From Arthrobacter_N sp051262515 (lineage in GTDB: Bacteria; Actinomycetota; Actinomycetes; Actinomycetales; Micrococcaceae), in contig NZ_JBIMER010000005.1 of the NCBI RefSeq assembly GCF_051262515.1, positions 124,001-188,000 on the forward strand: 64,000 nt of DNA. The letters run 5' to 3'. A model generated the notes under the pieces. It was not told the DNA's origin, made no database searches, and saw only the letters and a program-made list of their open reading frames with translations. Of the stretch, positions 1 to 8,521 are shown one piece after another. A program made the translations under genes and the position numbers. Positions within the stretch are counted from its first letter, which is position 1. Every line of letters begins with the position of its first letter.

Positions 1-679
1 GGAACACGTGGTGCTCCATGGTGTTCACGGCCGCCTGCGGGGCGTCCACCGAGTGCGTCACGGGCTTGTCGAGGTAGCGCTGGACCAGCTTGTCGACGCC
101 GTTGTCCAGGGTCGCGGAGAAGAGCATGTGCTGGATGCCGCGCGGGGTCTTGTCCAGGATGCGCTTGACCACCGGCAGGAAGCCGAGGTCGGCCATGTGA
201 TCGGCCTCGTCCAGGACGGAGACCTCGACCTGCGAGAGGTCGACGCAGCGCTGGTTCATCAGGTCCTCGAGGCGGCCGGGGCACGCGATGAGGATGTCGA
301 CGCCGGCGTTGAGTTCCTTTTCCTGGCGCGACTGGGAGACTCCGCCAAACACGACTGCGGTGCGGAGCTTCGCGGATTCGGCGAGCGGGATGACCACTCG
401 GCTGATCTGTGTGGCGAGCTCTCGCGTCGGCGCCATGATGAGGGCGCGGGGGAAGCGGGCACGGCGCTGCTTCGGGTTGGCAACGAGCCGAGCGACCAGC
501 GGAAGCGAGAACGCGAGGGTCTTGCCGGATCCGGTCTGGCCGCGTCCGAGGACGTCCTTGCCGGCCAGCGTCGACGGGAGGGTCGCCTCCTGGATCGGGA
601 AAGCGGACTCGATGCCCTGGCTTGCGAGGACGTTGGCCAATTCGGCGGGCACGCCGAGGGAAGTGAAGGAAGCGCTCAT
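1..679 (-). CDS. DEAD-box RNA helicase, N-terminal part (runs off window start)
   Basis: ATP-dependent RNA helicase of the RhlE/SrmB type, which unwinds RNA in ribosome assembly or mRNA decay. About 226 N-terminal residues are visible and the 3' part lies outside the window. Seen: an F-x8-Q-type start region (PIQE near residue 28), Walker A GQTGSGKT at residues 47-54, the PTRELA motif, the Walker B box DEAD in LDEADHM, and the SAT motif in LFSATL. The start is the ATG at 677-679, which gives the usual short leader MSASFTSLG. The upstream region has strong potential for RNA structure. The helicase family is certain; the subfamily is not, because the C-terminal RecA domain and tail are missing. 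Confidence 0.93.
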   Translation of the reverse strand, partial: MSASFTSLGVPAELANVLASQGIESAFPIQEATLPSTLAGKDVLGRGQTGSGKTLAFSLPLVARLVANPKQRRARFPRALIMAPTRELATQISRVVIPLAESAKLRTAVVFGGVSQSRQEKELNAGVDILIACPGRLEDLMNQRCVDLSQVEVSVLDEADHMADLGFLPVVKRILDKTPRGIQHMLFSATLDNGVDKLVQRYLDKPVTHSVDAPQAAVNTMEHHVF

Positions 680-944
680 GGCTGCTTTCGGTCGTTGCTG
701 CGCGCAACCGGGTTCGGCGCGCGTTGTCGCCGAAGAAGAGGAATGCCTGGGCCCGTGTTCACAGGCTCCGCCGAACCGCCCCGAAGGCGTCCGGCCTTCC
801 GCCGCGACGGCGGCGCACGATGGGGTGCGCTCCGCGGCGGGAAAAGGATCAAATCTGTCGACGCATGGTCCCGCTGGACCGACTCTTTGGCCGGTTTGGC
901 GGTGCCACAATGTTCAACTGTACCAGCACGGGTCGCGGTCGACG
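680..944. other. Intergenic leader region of the helicase with a nested hairpin
   Basis: No gene is seen in these 265 bases between the helicase start and the MMPL stop. At 799-840 there is a nested inverted repeat: outer arms CCGCCGCG/CGCGGCGG enclose the inner hairpin GCGCAC-GATGGG-GTGCGC. It would form in the helicase 5' leader on the minus strand. It could equally act as a terminator for the MMPL gene on that strand only if read from the wrong side, so a leader role is more likely. No convincing promoter hexamers were identified. Confidence 0.45.
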
Positions 945-3062
945 TCATTTCGCTCCCAAACGCAGCCGTCCCGGCCACCAGATGTTTCTACCGATGTCCA
1001 AGGCCAGTGCCGGCACCAACAGCGACCGCACCACCAAGGTGTCCAGCAACACGCCGAACGCGACGATGAAGCCGAGCTGCACCAGGAACATGATGGGGAT
1101 GACGCCCAAGGCGGCGAAGGTGGCCGCCAGCACGACCCCGGCGGACGTGATGACCCCACCGGTGACGGAAAGCCCACGCAGGACCCCTTCCCTCGTCCCA
1201 TGGCGGCGCGATTCCTCACGAACCCGCGTCATCAAAAAGATGTTGTAGTCCACACCCAACGCAACCAGGAAGACGAATCCGAACAGCGGCACGGACGGAT
1301 CAGCCCCGGGGAAGCCGAATATCCCGTTGAAAACCAACGCCGAGACGCCCAGCGCAGTTCCGTAGGAGAGCACCGTGGTGGCGATCAGCAACAGTGGCGC
1401 CACGACGGATCGCAGCACGAACATCAGGATCAGCAGGATGGCCCCAAGGATCAGCGGGATGATCTTCACCAGGTCCGCCTGGGCGGTGGCGTTGGTGTCG
1501 AGCGACGTGGCGGTGGTTCCGCCGACAAGGGCCTGGGCGTCGACGGCTTGCGCCGCCTCGCGCAGCCGCACCACGGTGGCCTCGGCCTCCGGAGAATCTG
1601 CCGCATCGGAGAGGGTAACGGAAATCAGGACCCTGCCATTGACCTCCACTGGCGGTCGCTCCGGACCCGGGGCGCCGACACCCGCGGGTCCGCCGTCCTC
1701 GGCCTGCACATAGGCGGAAGCGACACCGTCGACCGTATCGATGTCCGCCAGTACATCGTCCATGCCAGCGGCGGCCGTCACCACGAAGGCCGGGCTGCCT
1801 GTGCCAGCGTCGAAGTGCCGCGCGAGCGCCTGCTGGCCGGCTGCCGACTCGGTCTCACCCAGCACCAGTTCGCTCTGCGGCACGCCATTGGCCTTCAGTT
1901 GCGTGATGCCGAGGCAGCCGACGACGAGCACCAGCGCGGTCAGTGCCCATATGGGTCGGGGGTGCCTGCCGACGAATGCAGCGATGCCGCCCCACAGTCC
2001 CGCCCTCCTGACGGCGCGCCCTTCCATGTTCCCCCGCGCTCGCGGCGCGAACGGCCAATACGCCGTGCGGCCCAACAACAACAACGCGGCGGGGAGGAAC
2101 GTCAGGGCAGCGATCACGGAGAAAACAATTCCGGCAGCACCGATGGGCCCCAGTGCCTTGTTGGAGTTCAGATCGGAGAACATGAGACACAGCAAGCCAA
2201 CCGTCACCGTTCCGGCGGACGCCAGGATCGGCTCCGCCGACGCCCGCCACGCAGTGGTCACGGCACCGACGCGGCCTTGCCCCTCGGCCAGCCCCTCCCG
2301 GTGCCGAGCCACCAAGAGCAACGCGTAGTCGGTCGCGGCGCCGATCACCAGGATGGACAGGATCCCCTGCCCTTGCCCGTCCAGCTTGATCCAGCCCCAT
2401 TTCGCCATGCCGTACACGGCCAGCACCGCGGCGCACAGCGCGGCAACGGATGTGAACAGCACAGTCAGTGGCAGCAGGACGGACTTGTAGACCAGCAACA
2501 GGATGAACAACACCGCGATCAGCGCGACACCCAGAAGAATGCCGTCGATGCCGCCGAATGCCTCCACCAGGTCCGCACTGAAGCCTGCCGGGCCGGTCAC
2601 GTACACCTGGACGCCCTCGGGCACGACGCCCGATACCAGCGTCCGGAGCCCTTGCACCGATTCCTCTACGTCCGCCGCCGCATCGAGGGGCACCAGCAGT
2701 TCCAGCGCCAACCCGTCCTCCGAAACGAACGGGCCGGCGATATCCCCGGCAACCGGGACGCCCTTCCCGATGTCGGTCGCCAGCCCCGCCGCGTCGATCG
2801 ATTGGATCGCCTCGGCGTCTCTAGCCTCGAACAGCACGACCGCGGGTATTGCGTCCGTGCCGACGAAGCGTAGTTGCCATTCGAGTGCCTGCGTGGCCTC
2901 GGCGGATGCGGGCAGGAACGACGCCTGCCCGCTGGTCTGAACGTCTCCAAGTTTACCGAAGACGGGTCCGCCCACGCCGGCGATCCCCAACCAAGCCAGA
3001 ACCAACACGAAGGCCACCGATGTCCACCGCGTTGTCGACGCGCCCCTGCCCTGCCGGTCCAT
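945..3062 (-). CDS. MMPL family RND-type transporter
   Basis: Predicted inner-membrane exporter of the MMPL (mycobacterial membrane protein large) branch of the RND superfamily, 705 residues. It has an N-terminal membrane anchor (AFVLVLAWLGIAGVGG), a large extracytoplasmic loop, a five-helix block around residues 165-330, a second loop, and a second membrane block at about 530-700. Known family members move lipids or drugs using proton motive force; the substrate here cannot be read. The ATG at 3060-3062 is preceded by AAGGAG at good spacing. The gene is divergent from a MarR repressor with a palindrome between them, so MarR control of an efflux function is the natural reading. Confidence 0.9.
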   Translation of the reverse strand: MDRQGRGASTTRWTSVAFVLVLAWLGIAGVGGPVFGKLGDVQTSGQASFLPASAEATQALEWQLRFVGTDAIPAVVLFEARDAEAIQSIDAAGLATDIGKGVPVAGDIAGPFVSEDGLALELLVPLDAAADVEESVQGLRTLVSGVVPEGVQVYVTGPAGFSADLVEAFGGIDGILLGVALIAVLFILLLVYKSVLLPLTVLFTSVAALCAAVLAVYGMAKWGWIKLDGQGQGILSILVIGAATDYALLLVARHREGLAEGQGRVGAVTTAWRASAEPILASAGTVTVGLLCLMFSDLNSNKALGPIGAAGIVFSVIAALTFLPAALLLLGRTAYWPFAPRARGNMEGRAVRRAGLWGGIAAFVGRHPRPIWALTALVLVVGCLGITQLKANGVPQSELVLGETESAAGQQALARHFDAGTGSPAFVVTAAAGMDDVLADIDTVDGVASAYVQAEDGGPAGVGAPGPERPPVEVNGRVLISVTLSDAADSPEAEATVVRLREAAQAVDAQALVGGTTATSLDTNATAQADLVKIIPLILGAILLILMFVLRSVVAPLLLIATTVLSYGTALGVSALVFNGIFGFPGADPSVPLFGFVFLVALGVDYNIFLMTRVREESRRHGTREGVLRGLSVTGGVITSAGVVLAATFAALGVIPIMFLVQLGFIVAFGVLLDTLVVRSLLVPALALDIGRNIWWPGRLRLGAK

Positions 3063-3090
3063 GCCGCTCCTTCGTCGTAAGTCGTGGGTG

Positions 3091-3114
3091 AACTAATTCC
3101 ATTACAGACTAGTT
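3091..3114. promoter_or_regulatory. Likely MarR operator between MMPL and marR genes
   Basis: Imperfect inverted repeat with outer arms AACTA and TAGTT, and inner matches extending to AACTAAT/ACTAGTT. It lies in the 92-base gap between the two divergent starts. A further GAACTAGG occurs just upstream of the marR start at about 3139. The position is typical for an autoregulating MarR protein that also represses its divergent exporter. This is inference from symmetry and context. Confidence 0.5.
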
Positions 3115-3154
3115 CCACAATAGAGAAACACAAGCACTGAACTAGGATGTCGGC

Positions 3155-3616
3155 ATGGAACAAACCGACGCCGACAGACTCGTCCAGGGACTTCAGCGGT
3201 TCGCGCTGGCATCGGACCGGTTCATCGACAGACTCGCCGGGCTCAACAGGATGCACCGCACCGACCTCAACGCGCTGTCCGCGGTGATGCGTCACGAACT
3301 CGCGGGCGGGGCCCCGACCGCCTCGCAGGTCGGCCGCGATCTGAGCCTGAGTTCGCCGGCGACCACGGCCATGCTGGACCGGCTCGAGCGGTCCGGCCAC
3401 GTGGCGCGCGAGCGAACGGATGCGGACCGGCGCGTCGTCCGCGTGACGTCCACGCCGAAGGCTGCGGAGGATGGGCGCCTGATGTTCGGGCCCATGGCGC
3501 ATCGGCTCGGGGCGGCGTTTGTCGGCTACGCCGCGGAGGAGGTCCAGACCATCGAACGCTTCCTAGCCGAAGCCGCCACGGCTATGGAGGCCGCGGCGAA
3601 AGATCTCACGGACTAG
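3155..3616 (+). CDS. MarR family transcriptional regulator
   Basis: Winged-helix repressor of 153 residues, the usual size. The HTH is visible as PTASQVGRDLSLSSPATTAMLDRLE, around residues 53-78, followed by a wing with the typical DRR signature (RTDADRRVVRVTSTPKA). The start ATG has only a weak upstream AGGAT. It is divergent from the MMPL exporter and its stop lies 3 bases before the next gene, so it probably also heads the plus-strand run that follows. Ligand unknown. Confidence 0.9.
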   Translation: MEQTDADRLVQGLQRFALASDRFIDRLAGLNRMHRTDLNALSAVMRHELAGGAPTASQVGRDLSLSSPATTAMLDRLERSGHVARERTDADRRVVRVTSTPKAAEDGRLMFGPMAHRLGAAFVGYAAEEVQTIERFLAEAATAMEAAAKDLTD

Positions 3617-3619
3617 GGC

Positions 3620-5242
3620 ATGGTCCGGATGGAAGCCCCCCGCGACGTGGTCGTCGTCGGCGGCGGACACAACGGGCTGGTCGCCGCGACCCTGCTGGCG
3701 CGGGCGGGCCGATCGGTCAGGGTGCTGGAGCGCGCGGACCACGTCGGCGGCGCCGCGGTCTCCGAGGAGGTCTTTCCGGGGGCGCGGATCTCGCGCTACT
3801 CCTACCTGGTCAGCCTCTTTCCCCAGGAGCTCCTGGACGAACTCGGCATCGAACTCGAGTTGGTGCCGCGCCGCTACTCCTCCTACACGCCGCTTCCCGG
3901 GACCTCGTCCGGCCTGCTGGTGGACAACCACGACGCCGGTGCGACGGCGTCGTCGTTCGCCTCCGTCGGCGCGGCGGAGGACGCCCAGGGGCTCGAGGGC
4001 TTCCAGCGCCGCACCGCGGCGTTGGCCGCGGGCCTGTGGCCCACGGTGATGGGCCCGCTCCCCCGCCGCTCCGAGGCGCGTGCGCTGGTGTCCGCCCAGC
4101 CCGATGGCGCCGCCGCGTGGGACGACTTCATCGAGCGTCCCCTCGGCGCCGCGATCGAGCGGACCCTCAGCTCGGACCTCGTGCGGGGCGTCGTGCTCAC
4201 CGACGGCCTGATCGGAACGTTCGCCGGCGCGCTGGAGCCCTCGCTGGAACAGAACCGCTGCTTCCTCTACCACGTGATCGGCCGCGGAACCGGGGCTTGG
4301 GACGTGCCCCGCGGCGGCATGGGCGCCCTCTCCGAGGCCCTCGCCGATGCCGCGCGGCGGGCGGGCGCGGAGATCCTCACCGGTGCCGAGGCCACGGCCG
4401 TGGACCCCCGCGGGTCCGTTCGCTACCGCACGGCCCACGGCTCCCACGAGATCGAGGCGCGGACGGTTCTGGCGAACGTGGCCCCGGCGGTGCTCGACGC
4501 GCTGGTTGTTCCCGCGCGGAGCGGCGGCGGCGCGGACCGCCCCGGAGGCGCGGCCGCCGCGGGAGAGGTGCGGGTTCCGCCACCGGCAGGCGCGCAGGTG
4601 AAGGTCAACCTCCTGCTCACCCGGCTGCCGCGCCTGCCGGATCCCGCCGTGTCGCCGGAGGCGGCCTTCGGCGGAACGTTCCACGTCAACGAGGGCTACG
4701 GGCAGCTGGAGGCGGCGCGGGCGACGGCCGCCGCGGGCCGCATTCCCGAGCCGCTCCCCCTCGAGACGTACTGCCACTCGCTGGCGGACCCCACCATCCT
4801 CCGGCGGGACCTCCGGGATTCCGGCCACCACACCCTGACGGTGTTCTCCCTACACACGCCCCATTCGCTCATGGCCGGAACGGATCTGGCGGCCACCCGG
4901 GCAGCGATGCAGGCCGCCGTCTTGGCGTCCCTCAACTCCGTCTTGGCCGAACCCATCGAGGACTGCATCGCGCTCGGCCCCGATGGGGCCCCGCACATCG
5001 AGACGCGGACCACGGCCGATCTCGAGGAGTCGCTCAACATGCCCGGCGGCAACATCTTCCACGGGCCGCTCTCGTGGCCGTTCGCCGAGGACGATGAACC
5101 GCTCGCGTCCCCCGCCGCCCGGTGGGGCGTGGCCAGCGCGTGGGAGAACATCCTGGTTTGCGGTGCCGGTTCCCGGCGCGGCGGCGGGGTCAGCGGCCTG
5201 GGTGGCTGGGCCGCCGCACGGGCGGTCCTCGAGGGCGCGTGA
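3620..5242 (+). CDS. FAD-dependent phytoene-desaturase-like oxidoreductase
   Basis: NAD(P)/FAD-binding amine-oxidase-fold protein, 540 residues, of the CrtI-related PYROXD2 type. The dinucleotide-binding motif VVVVGGGHNGLVAATLLARAG lies at residues 10-30, followed by the acidic end of the second strand (VLERADHVGGAA). The C-terminus carries the family's second FAD contact (ILVCGAGSRRGGGVSGLGGW). No other carotenoid genes are nearby, so a carotenoid substrate is not supported. The second in-frame ATG at 3629 is an alternative start. The 3-base gap to marR indicates co-transcription. Confidence 0.85.
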   Translation: MVRMEAPRDVVVVGGGHNGLVAATLLARAGRSVRVLERADHVGGAAVSEEVFPGARISRYSYLVSLFPQELLDELGIELELVPRRYSSYTPLPGTSSGLLVDNHDAGATASSFASVGAAEDAQGLEGFQRRTAALAAGLWPTVMGPLPRRSEARALVSAQPDGAAAWDDFIERPLGAAIERTLSSDLVRGVVLTDGLIGTFAGALEPSLEQNRCFLYHVIGRGTGAWDVPRGGMGALSEALADAARRAGAEILTGAEATAVDPRGSVRYRTAHGSHEIEARTVLANVAPAVLDALVVPARSGGGADRPGGAAAAGEVRVPPPAGAQVKVNLLLTRLPRLPDPAVSPEAAFGGTFHVNEGYGQLEAARATAAAGRIPEPLPLETYCHSLADPTILRRDLRDSGHHTLTVFSLHTPHSLMAGTDLAATRAAMQAAVLASLNSVLAEPIEDCIALGPDGAPHIETRTTADLEESLNMPGGNIFHGPLSWPFAEDDEPLASPAARWGVASAWENILVCGAGSRRGGGVSGLGGWAAARAVLEGA

Positions 5243-5261
5243 GCCGCCCTACACTCTTCTG

Positions 5262-5885
5262 GTGACCCTCTCCCTGTGGCTGTCCCTTCTGGGCGCGTGC
5301 GTGCTGATCAGCTTCACGCCCGGCGCCGGGGCGATCAACACCATGACCAACTCGCTCAACGCCGGTTTCCGCCGCTCCTTCTGGGGTGTCCTCGGGCAGC
5401 AGGCGGCCCTGCTGGTGCACGTGGTCATCGTCGCCGCGGGCGTGGGACTGCTGGTGGCCAACTCGCCGGTGGCATTCGCCGCCATCCGCTACGCGGGCGC
5501 GGCCTACCTCGTCTACCTCGGCGTGCGGCTCATCCTGGCCAAGCCCGACGCCGACACCGCCGCGGTGGACGTCCGCGGCGGCGAACCCGCCTGGTCGATG
5601 TTCCGCCGGGGGGTGTGGGTGAACCTCCTGAACCCGAAGGCCATCGTCTTCTTCCTGGCCTTCACTCCGCAGTTCATCCGCCCCGACCAGACGCTGTTGC
5701 CGCAGTACCTGGTCTTCATCGGCACGGTGGTGGCCGTCGACATCATGGTCATGTGGTTCTTCTTCGCCGCCGCCGCCAAATCCTTCCGGCGTTTCACCCG
5801 TGGCGCGCGCGGGGCACGGATCCTGAATCTGGTGTTCGGCGTCCTGTTCATTTTCGTCGCCGTGCTGTTGCTGCTGATGCACTAG
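5262..5885 (+). CDS. LysE family exporter
   Basis: Membrane exporter of the LysE/RhtB family, which pumps out basic or neutral amino acids and related metabolites. It has 207 residues and about six hydrophobic segments. The signature near the start, SFTPGAGAINTMTNSLNAGF, corresponds to the conserved TPGP-type motif, and NPKAIVFFLAF is the conserved motif before helix 4. The GTG start at 5262 lies 19 bases after the preceding stop and places the first helix at the N-terminus. The longer in-frame extension upstream overlaps the oxidoreductase gene and is not real. Confidence 0.88.
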   Translation: MTLSLWLSLLGACVLISFTPGAGAINTMTNSLNAGFRRSFWGVLGQQAALLVHVVIVAAGVGLLVANSPVAFAAIRYAGAAYLVYLGVRLILAKPDADTAAVDVRGGEPAWSMFRRGVWVNLLNPKAIVFFLAFTPQFIRPDQTLLPQYLVFIGTVVAVDIMVMWFFFAAAAKSFRRFTRGARGARILNLVFGVLFIFVAVLLLLMH

Positions 5886-5906
5886 GCGCCAACCTAGACT
5901 GAACAC

Positions 5907-6410
5907 ATGTACCGGATCACCGCCGTCTGCACGGGCAACATCTGCCGCTCCCCCATGGCCGAATTCATGATCCGCCAGGCCCTGGAGGGCGCCGGGGTCA
6001 CCGACGTGCAGGTGGATTCCTCCGGCATCAGCGACTGGGAAACCGGAAACCCGGTGGACCCACGCGCCGGCACCGTGCTGGCCTCGGACGGACTCGATGC
6101 GGCCGCGCACGTCGCCCGGAAGTTCGACCGCGAGTCCTTCGCGGCCACGGACCTGGTCCTCGCCCTGGATCTCGACCACTTCACGGAACTGCGGCGCCTG
6201 GCGCAGTCCCCCGCGGACCAGGCGAAGATCCACATGCTGCGGTCCTTCGACCCCGCTCTTTCCGGAGTTGGGCCGGCCGAACAGGGCATCTACGACCCCT
6301 GGTTCGGGGATGCGGCCGACTTCGAGGTGTGCCGCGACATGATCCGCGCCGCCCTCCCCGGACTCGTGGAGCACGTCCGCAAGGAGACGGCGGGGGCGCG
6401 TGGGGCGTAG
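5907..6410 (+). CDS. Low-molecular-weight protein-tyrosine phosphatase
   Basis: Cytoplasmic phosphatase that removes phosphate from phosphotyrosine, 167 residues. The P-loop CTGNICRS near the N-terminus gives nucleophile Cys8 and Arg14 (C-x5-R), and the general acid is Asp130 in YDPW. In actinobacteria such enzymes act with tyrosine kinases or are secreted effectors (PtpA). No kinase or capsule locus is in the window, so the role is open. The 3' end overlaps the next gene by 11 bases. Confidence 0.93.
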   Translation: MYRITAVCTGNICRSPMAEFMIRQALEGAGVTDVQVDSSGISDWETGNPVDPRAGTVLASDGLDAAAHVARKFDRESFAATDLVLALDLDHFTELRRLAQSPADQAKIHMLRSFDPALSGVGPAEQGIYDPWFGDAADFEVCRDMIRAALPGLVEHVRKETAGARGA

Positions 6411-8481
6411 CGCGCCGGTCATCATCGCCGTCGACGGCCGCTCCGGCGCCGGCAAGAGCACCCTGGGGCTGGAACTGGCCACCGCGTTGCGCCGCCACCG
6501 CCCCGTGTCGCTGTTCCACCTGGAGGACATCTACCCCGGGTGGGACGGACTCGACGCCGGCATCGACGCCTACCTGCGCGACGTCTTGGAGCCCCTGCAC
6601 TGGGGCGAGGACGCCCGCTGGACCGCGTGGGACTGGGCCGCCAACGCCGGAGGCGAACGCCGCACGACGGCGGCGGCCCCCGTCGTCGTCGTCGAGGGAG
6701 TCGGAGCCGCGGCCGCCGCGGCCCGGGAACGCCTGGACGCCGTCGTCTGGGTGGAGGTGCCCGACGCCGAGCGGCGGCGGCGCGCCCTGGGCCGGGACGG
6801 CGAGACCTACGCGCCGCACTGGGAACGCTGGGCCCGGCAGGAGGACGCGTGGCTCGGCCGCGACGCCGTGCCGGAGGCGGCGGACGTCGTGGTGCGCAAC
6901 GCCGCCGACGGCCGCGCGCCGACCGACACGCTGCGCGCGCTGTTGGCGCTCCCGGCGCTGCGGGCCGCCTTGCATCCCGAGATTGCGCAGGCCGCGTCCC
7001 CCACCCTGCTCTCCCGCGACCTGCCCCTCTCGAAGAACGCCACCGCGCCGGACGTCTTCGCGGCGCTCTACGGCGGTGCGACGCACGCGGTGTTGCTGGA
7101 TTCCTCCAACACCGGAGACCCGGACCCCGGCGGCCGCAACCGCTTCAGCATCATGGCGGCGCCCGACGGCGAGGCCGGCGCCCTGGCCGAGCACCGGTCC
7201 GGCAGCACGCGGCTGGACTACGGCTGCGCGAGCGCGCGGGTCGACGGGTCCTTTTTCGCGTGGCTGGACATGGCGTGGGGCGCCCCCCGCCTTCGCGCGC
7301 CGGACGGGTTGGAGGCCGGGTTCTGCCTCGGCTGGCTCGGATGGCTGGGCTACGAGCTCAAGCGCGAGTGCGGCGGTTCGGACCTCGCTGCCTCCGCAGG
7401 GCACGACGAAGCCTCCGGCCCCGCCGACGCGGCGCTGATCCACGCCGGGCGCGCCGTGGTCCTGGACCACGAGGCGGGCACCGCCTGGCTGCTGGCCTTG
7501 GCCGCGCCCGACGCCGAGGACTGGCTGGGGTCCGCTGCATCCGCCATCGACGCTCTGGGATCTCCGGGGGCCCCGTCCTTTGGCGCTGTGTCCCCGGCCG
7601 CCCCCGCGGCACCCGTTTTCGTGGTCGCCGACACCCGCGGCGCCTACCTTGACAAGGTGCGGGCGGCCCAGCGCGAAATCCACGAGGGAAACAGCTACGA
7701 GGTCTGCCTGACGACGTCGTTGTCCGCCCGGACACCGGGCGCCGGTTGGGACCCCTGGGACGTGTATCGGCGCCTGCGCCTGCGCAACCCGGCGCCGTTC
7801 GCCAACTACGTCCGGTTCGGCCGCACCGCCGTCGCCGGAACGTCCCCGGAGCGCTTCCTGCGCGTGGGCGCCGACGGGTTCATGCGGGCCGAGCCGATCA
7901 AGGGGACCCGGCGACGCTCCGCGGACCCCGTCGAGGACCGGCGCCTGCAAGAGGACCTCGCGACCTCGCCCAAGGACCGCGCCGAGAACGTGATGATCGT
8001 CGACCTGCTGCGCAACGACCTGGTGCGGTCCGCGGACCCGTCGACGCTCTCGGTGCCGCGCTTGTGCGAGGTGGAATCCTACGCCACCGTCCACCAGCTC
8101 GTGTCCACGATCGACGCCCGTCTGCGCCCGGACGCCTCCCGCGCCGAGGCCGTGGCCGCGGCCTTCCCTCCGGGTTCGATGACGGGCGCCCCGAAGATCT
8201 CCACGATGGCCATCCTGGACCGGTTGGAGGACGGGCGGGCGCGCGGGGTGTACTCCGGCGCGGTCGGCTACTTCTCCCACACGGGCGCCGCGGACCTCTC
8301 GGTGGTCATCCGGACGCTGACCATGGAGCGGTGCCCGGGGCCCTCCGGAGGGTGGCGCCTGGCCCTGGGCGTGGGCGGCGCCGTCACGGCCGATTCCGTT
8401 CCGGCGGAGGAGTGGGACGAGGTCGTCGCCAAGGCCCACGGGGTCCTCAGCGCCTTGGGATCGACGTTCCCGGATCCGTAG
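6400..8481 (+). CDS. pabB: P-loop kinase-like domain fused to aminodeoxychorismate synthase component I
   Basis: Two-domain protein of 693 residues. Residues 1-185 form a uridine-kinase-like P-loop NTPase (DGRSGAGKST, Lys19; acceptor-side LEDIYPGWDGL). Residues about 205-690 form a chorismate-utilising PabB/TrpE fold. PIKGT at 499-503 has a lysine (Lys501), the hallmark of aminodeoxychorismate synthase; anthranilate synthases have PIAGT. Other conserved blocks are KDRAENVMIVDLLRND and PPGSMTGAPK. It makes 4-amino-4-deoxychorismate for folate, needing a PabA amidotransferase that is not in the window. PabC is encoded 1.6 kb downstream. The GTG at 6400 overlaps the phosphatase gene by 11 bases with AAGGAG upstream. 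The function of the kinase domain is unknown. Confidence 0.9.
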   Translation: MGRSAPVIIAVDGRSGAGKSTLGLELATALRRHRPVSLFHLEDIYPGWDGLDAGIDAYLRDVLEPLHWGEDARWTAWDWAANAGGERRTTAAAPVVVVEGVGAAAAAARERLDAVVWVEVPDAERRRRALGRDGETYAPHWERWARQEDAWLGRDAVPEAADVVVRNAADGRAPTDTLRALLALPALRAALHPEIAQAASPTLLSRDLPLSKNATAPDVFAALYGGATHAVLLDSSNTGDPDPGGRNRFSIMAAPDGEAGALAEHRSGSTRLDYGCASARVDGSFFAWLDMAWGAPRLRAPDGLEAGFCLGWLGWLGYELKRECGGSDLAASAGHDEASGPADAALIHAGRAVVLDHEAGTAWLLALAAPDAEDWLGSAASAIDALGSPGAPSFGAVSPAAPAAPVFVVADTRGAYLDKVRAAQREIHEGNSYEVCLTTSLSARTPGAGWDPWDVYRRLRLRNPAPFANYVRFGRTAVAGTSPERFLRVGADGFMRAEPIKGTRRRSADPVEDRRLQEDLATSPKDRAENVMIVDLLRNDLVRSADPSTLSVPRLCEVESYATVHQLVSTIDARLRPDASRAEAVAAAFPPGSMTGAPKISTMAILDRLEDGRARGVYSGAVGYFSHTGAADLSVVIRTLTMERCPGPSGGWRLALGVGGAVTADSVPAEEWDEVVAKAHGVLSALGSTFPDP

Positions 8482-8488
8482 GTGCGTG

Positions 8489-8515
8489 CCGCGGGGATTC
8501 CCTTCGGGGCCGCGG
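8489..8515. terminator. Bidirectional hairpin between convergent pabB and cls
   Basis: CCGCGG arms at both ends enclose an inner CCC-TTCG-GGG stem-loop. It lies in the 40-base gap between two convergent stop codons. A short TTT follows on the plus strand. Confidence 0.5.
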
Positions 8516-8521
8516 TTTCGG

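Noticed and set aside
288..2873. 861-residue plus-strand open frame opposite the helicase and MMPL genes
   Set aside because: Low-complexity Arg/Gln/His/Gly-rich translation typical of an antisense frame in GC-rich DNA; the opposite strand encodes two well-conserved proteins.
3620..5242. Carotenoid biosynthesis assignment (crtI) for the oxidoreductase
   Set aside because: The fold is related, but no crtE, crtB or cyclase genes are nearby and the sequence is closer in layout to the PYROXD2-type group.
6181..8439. 752-residue minus-strand open frame opposite the kinase-PabB gene
   Set aside because: No family features and biased composition; it is the shadow of a clearly coding plus-strand gene.
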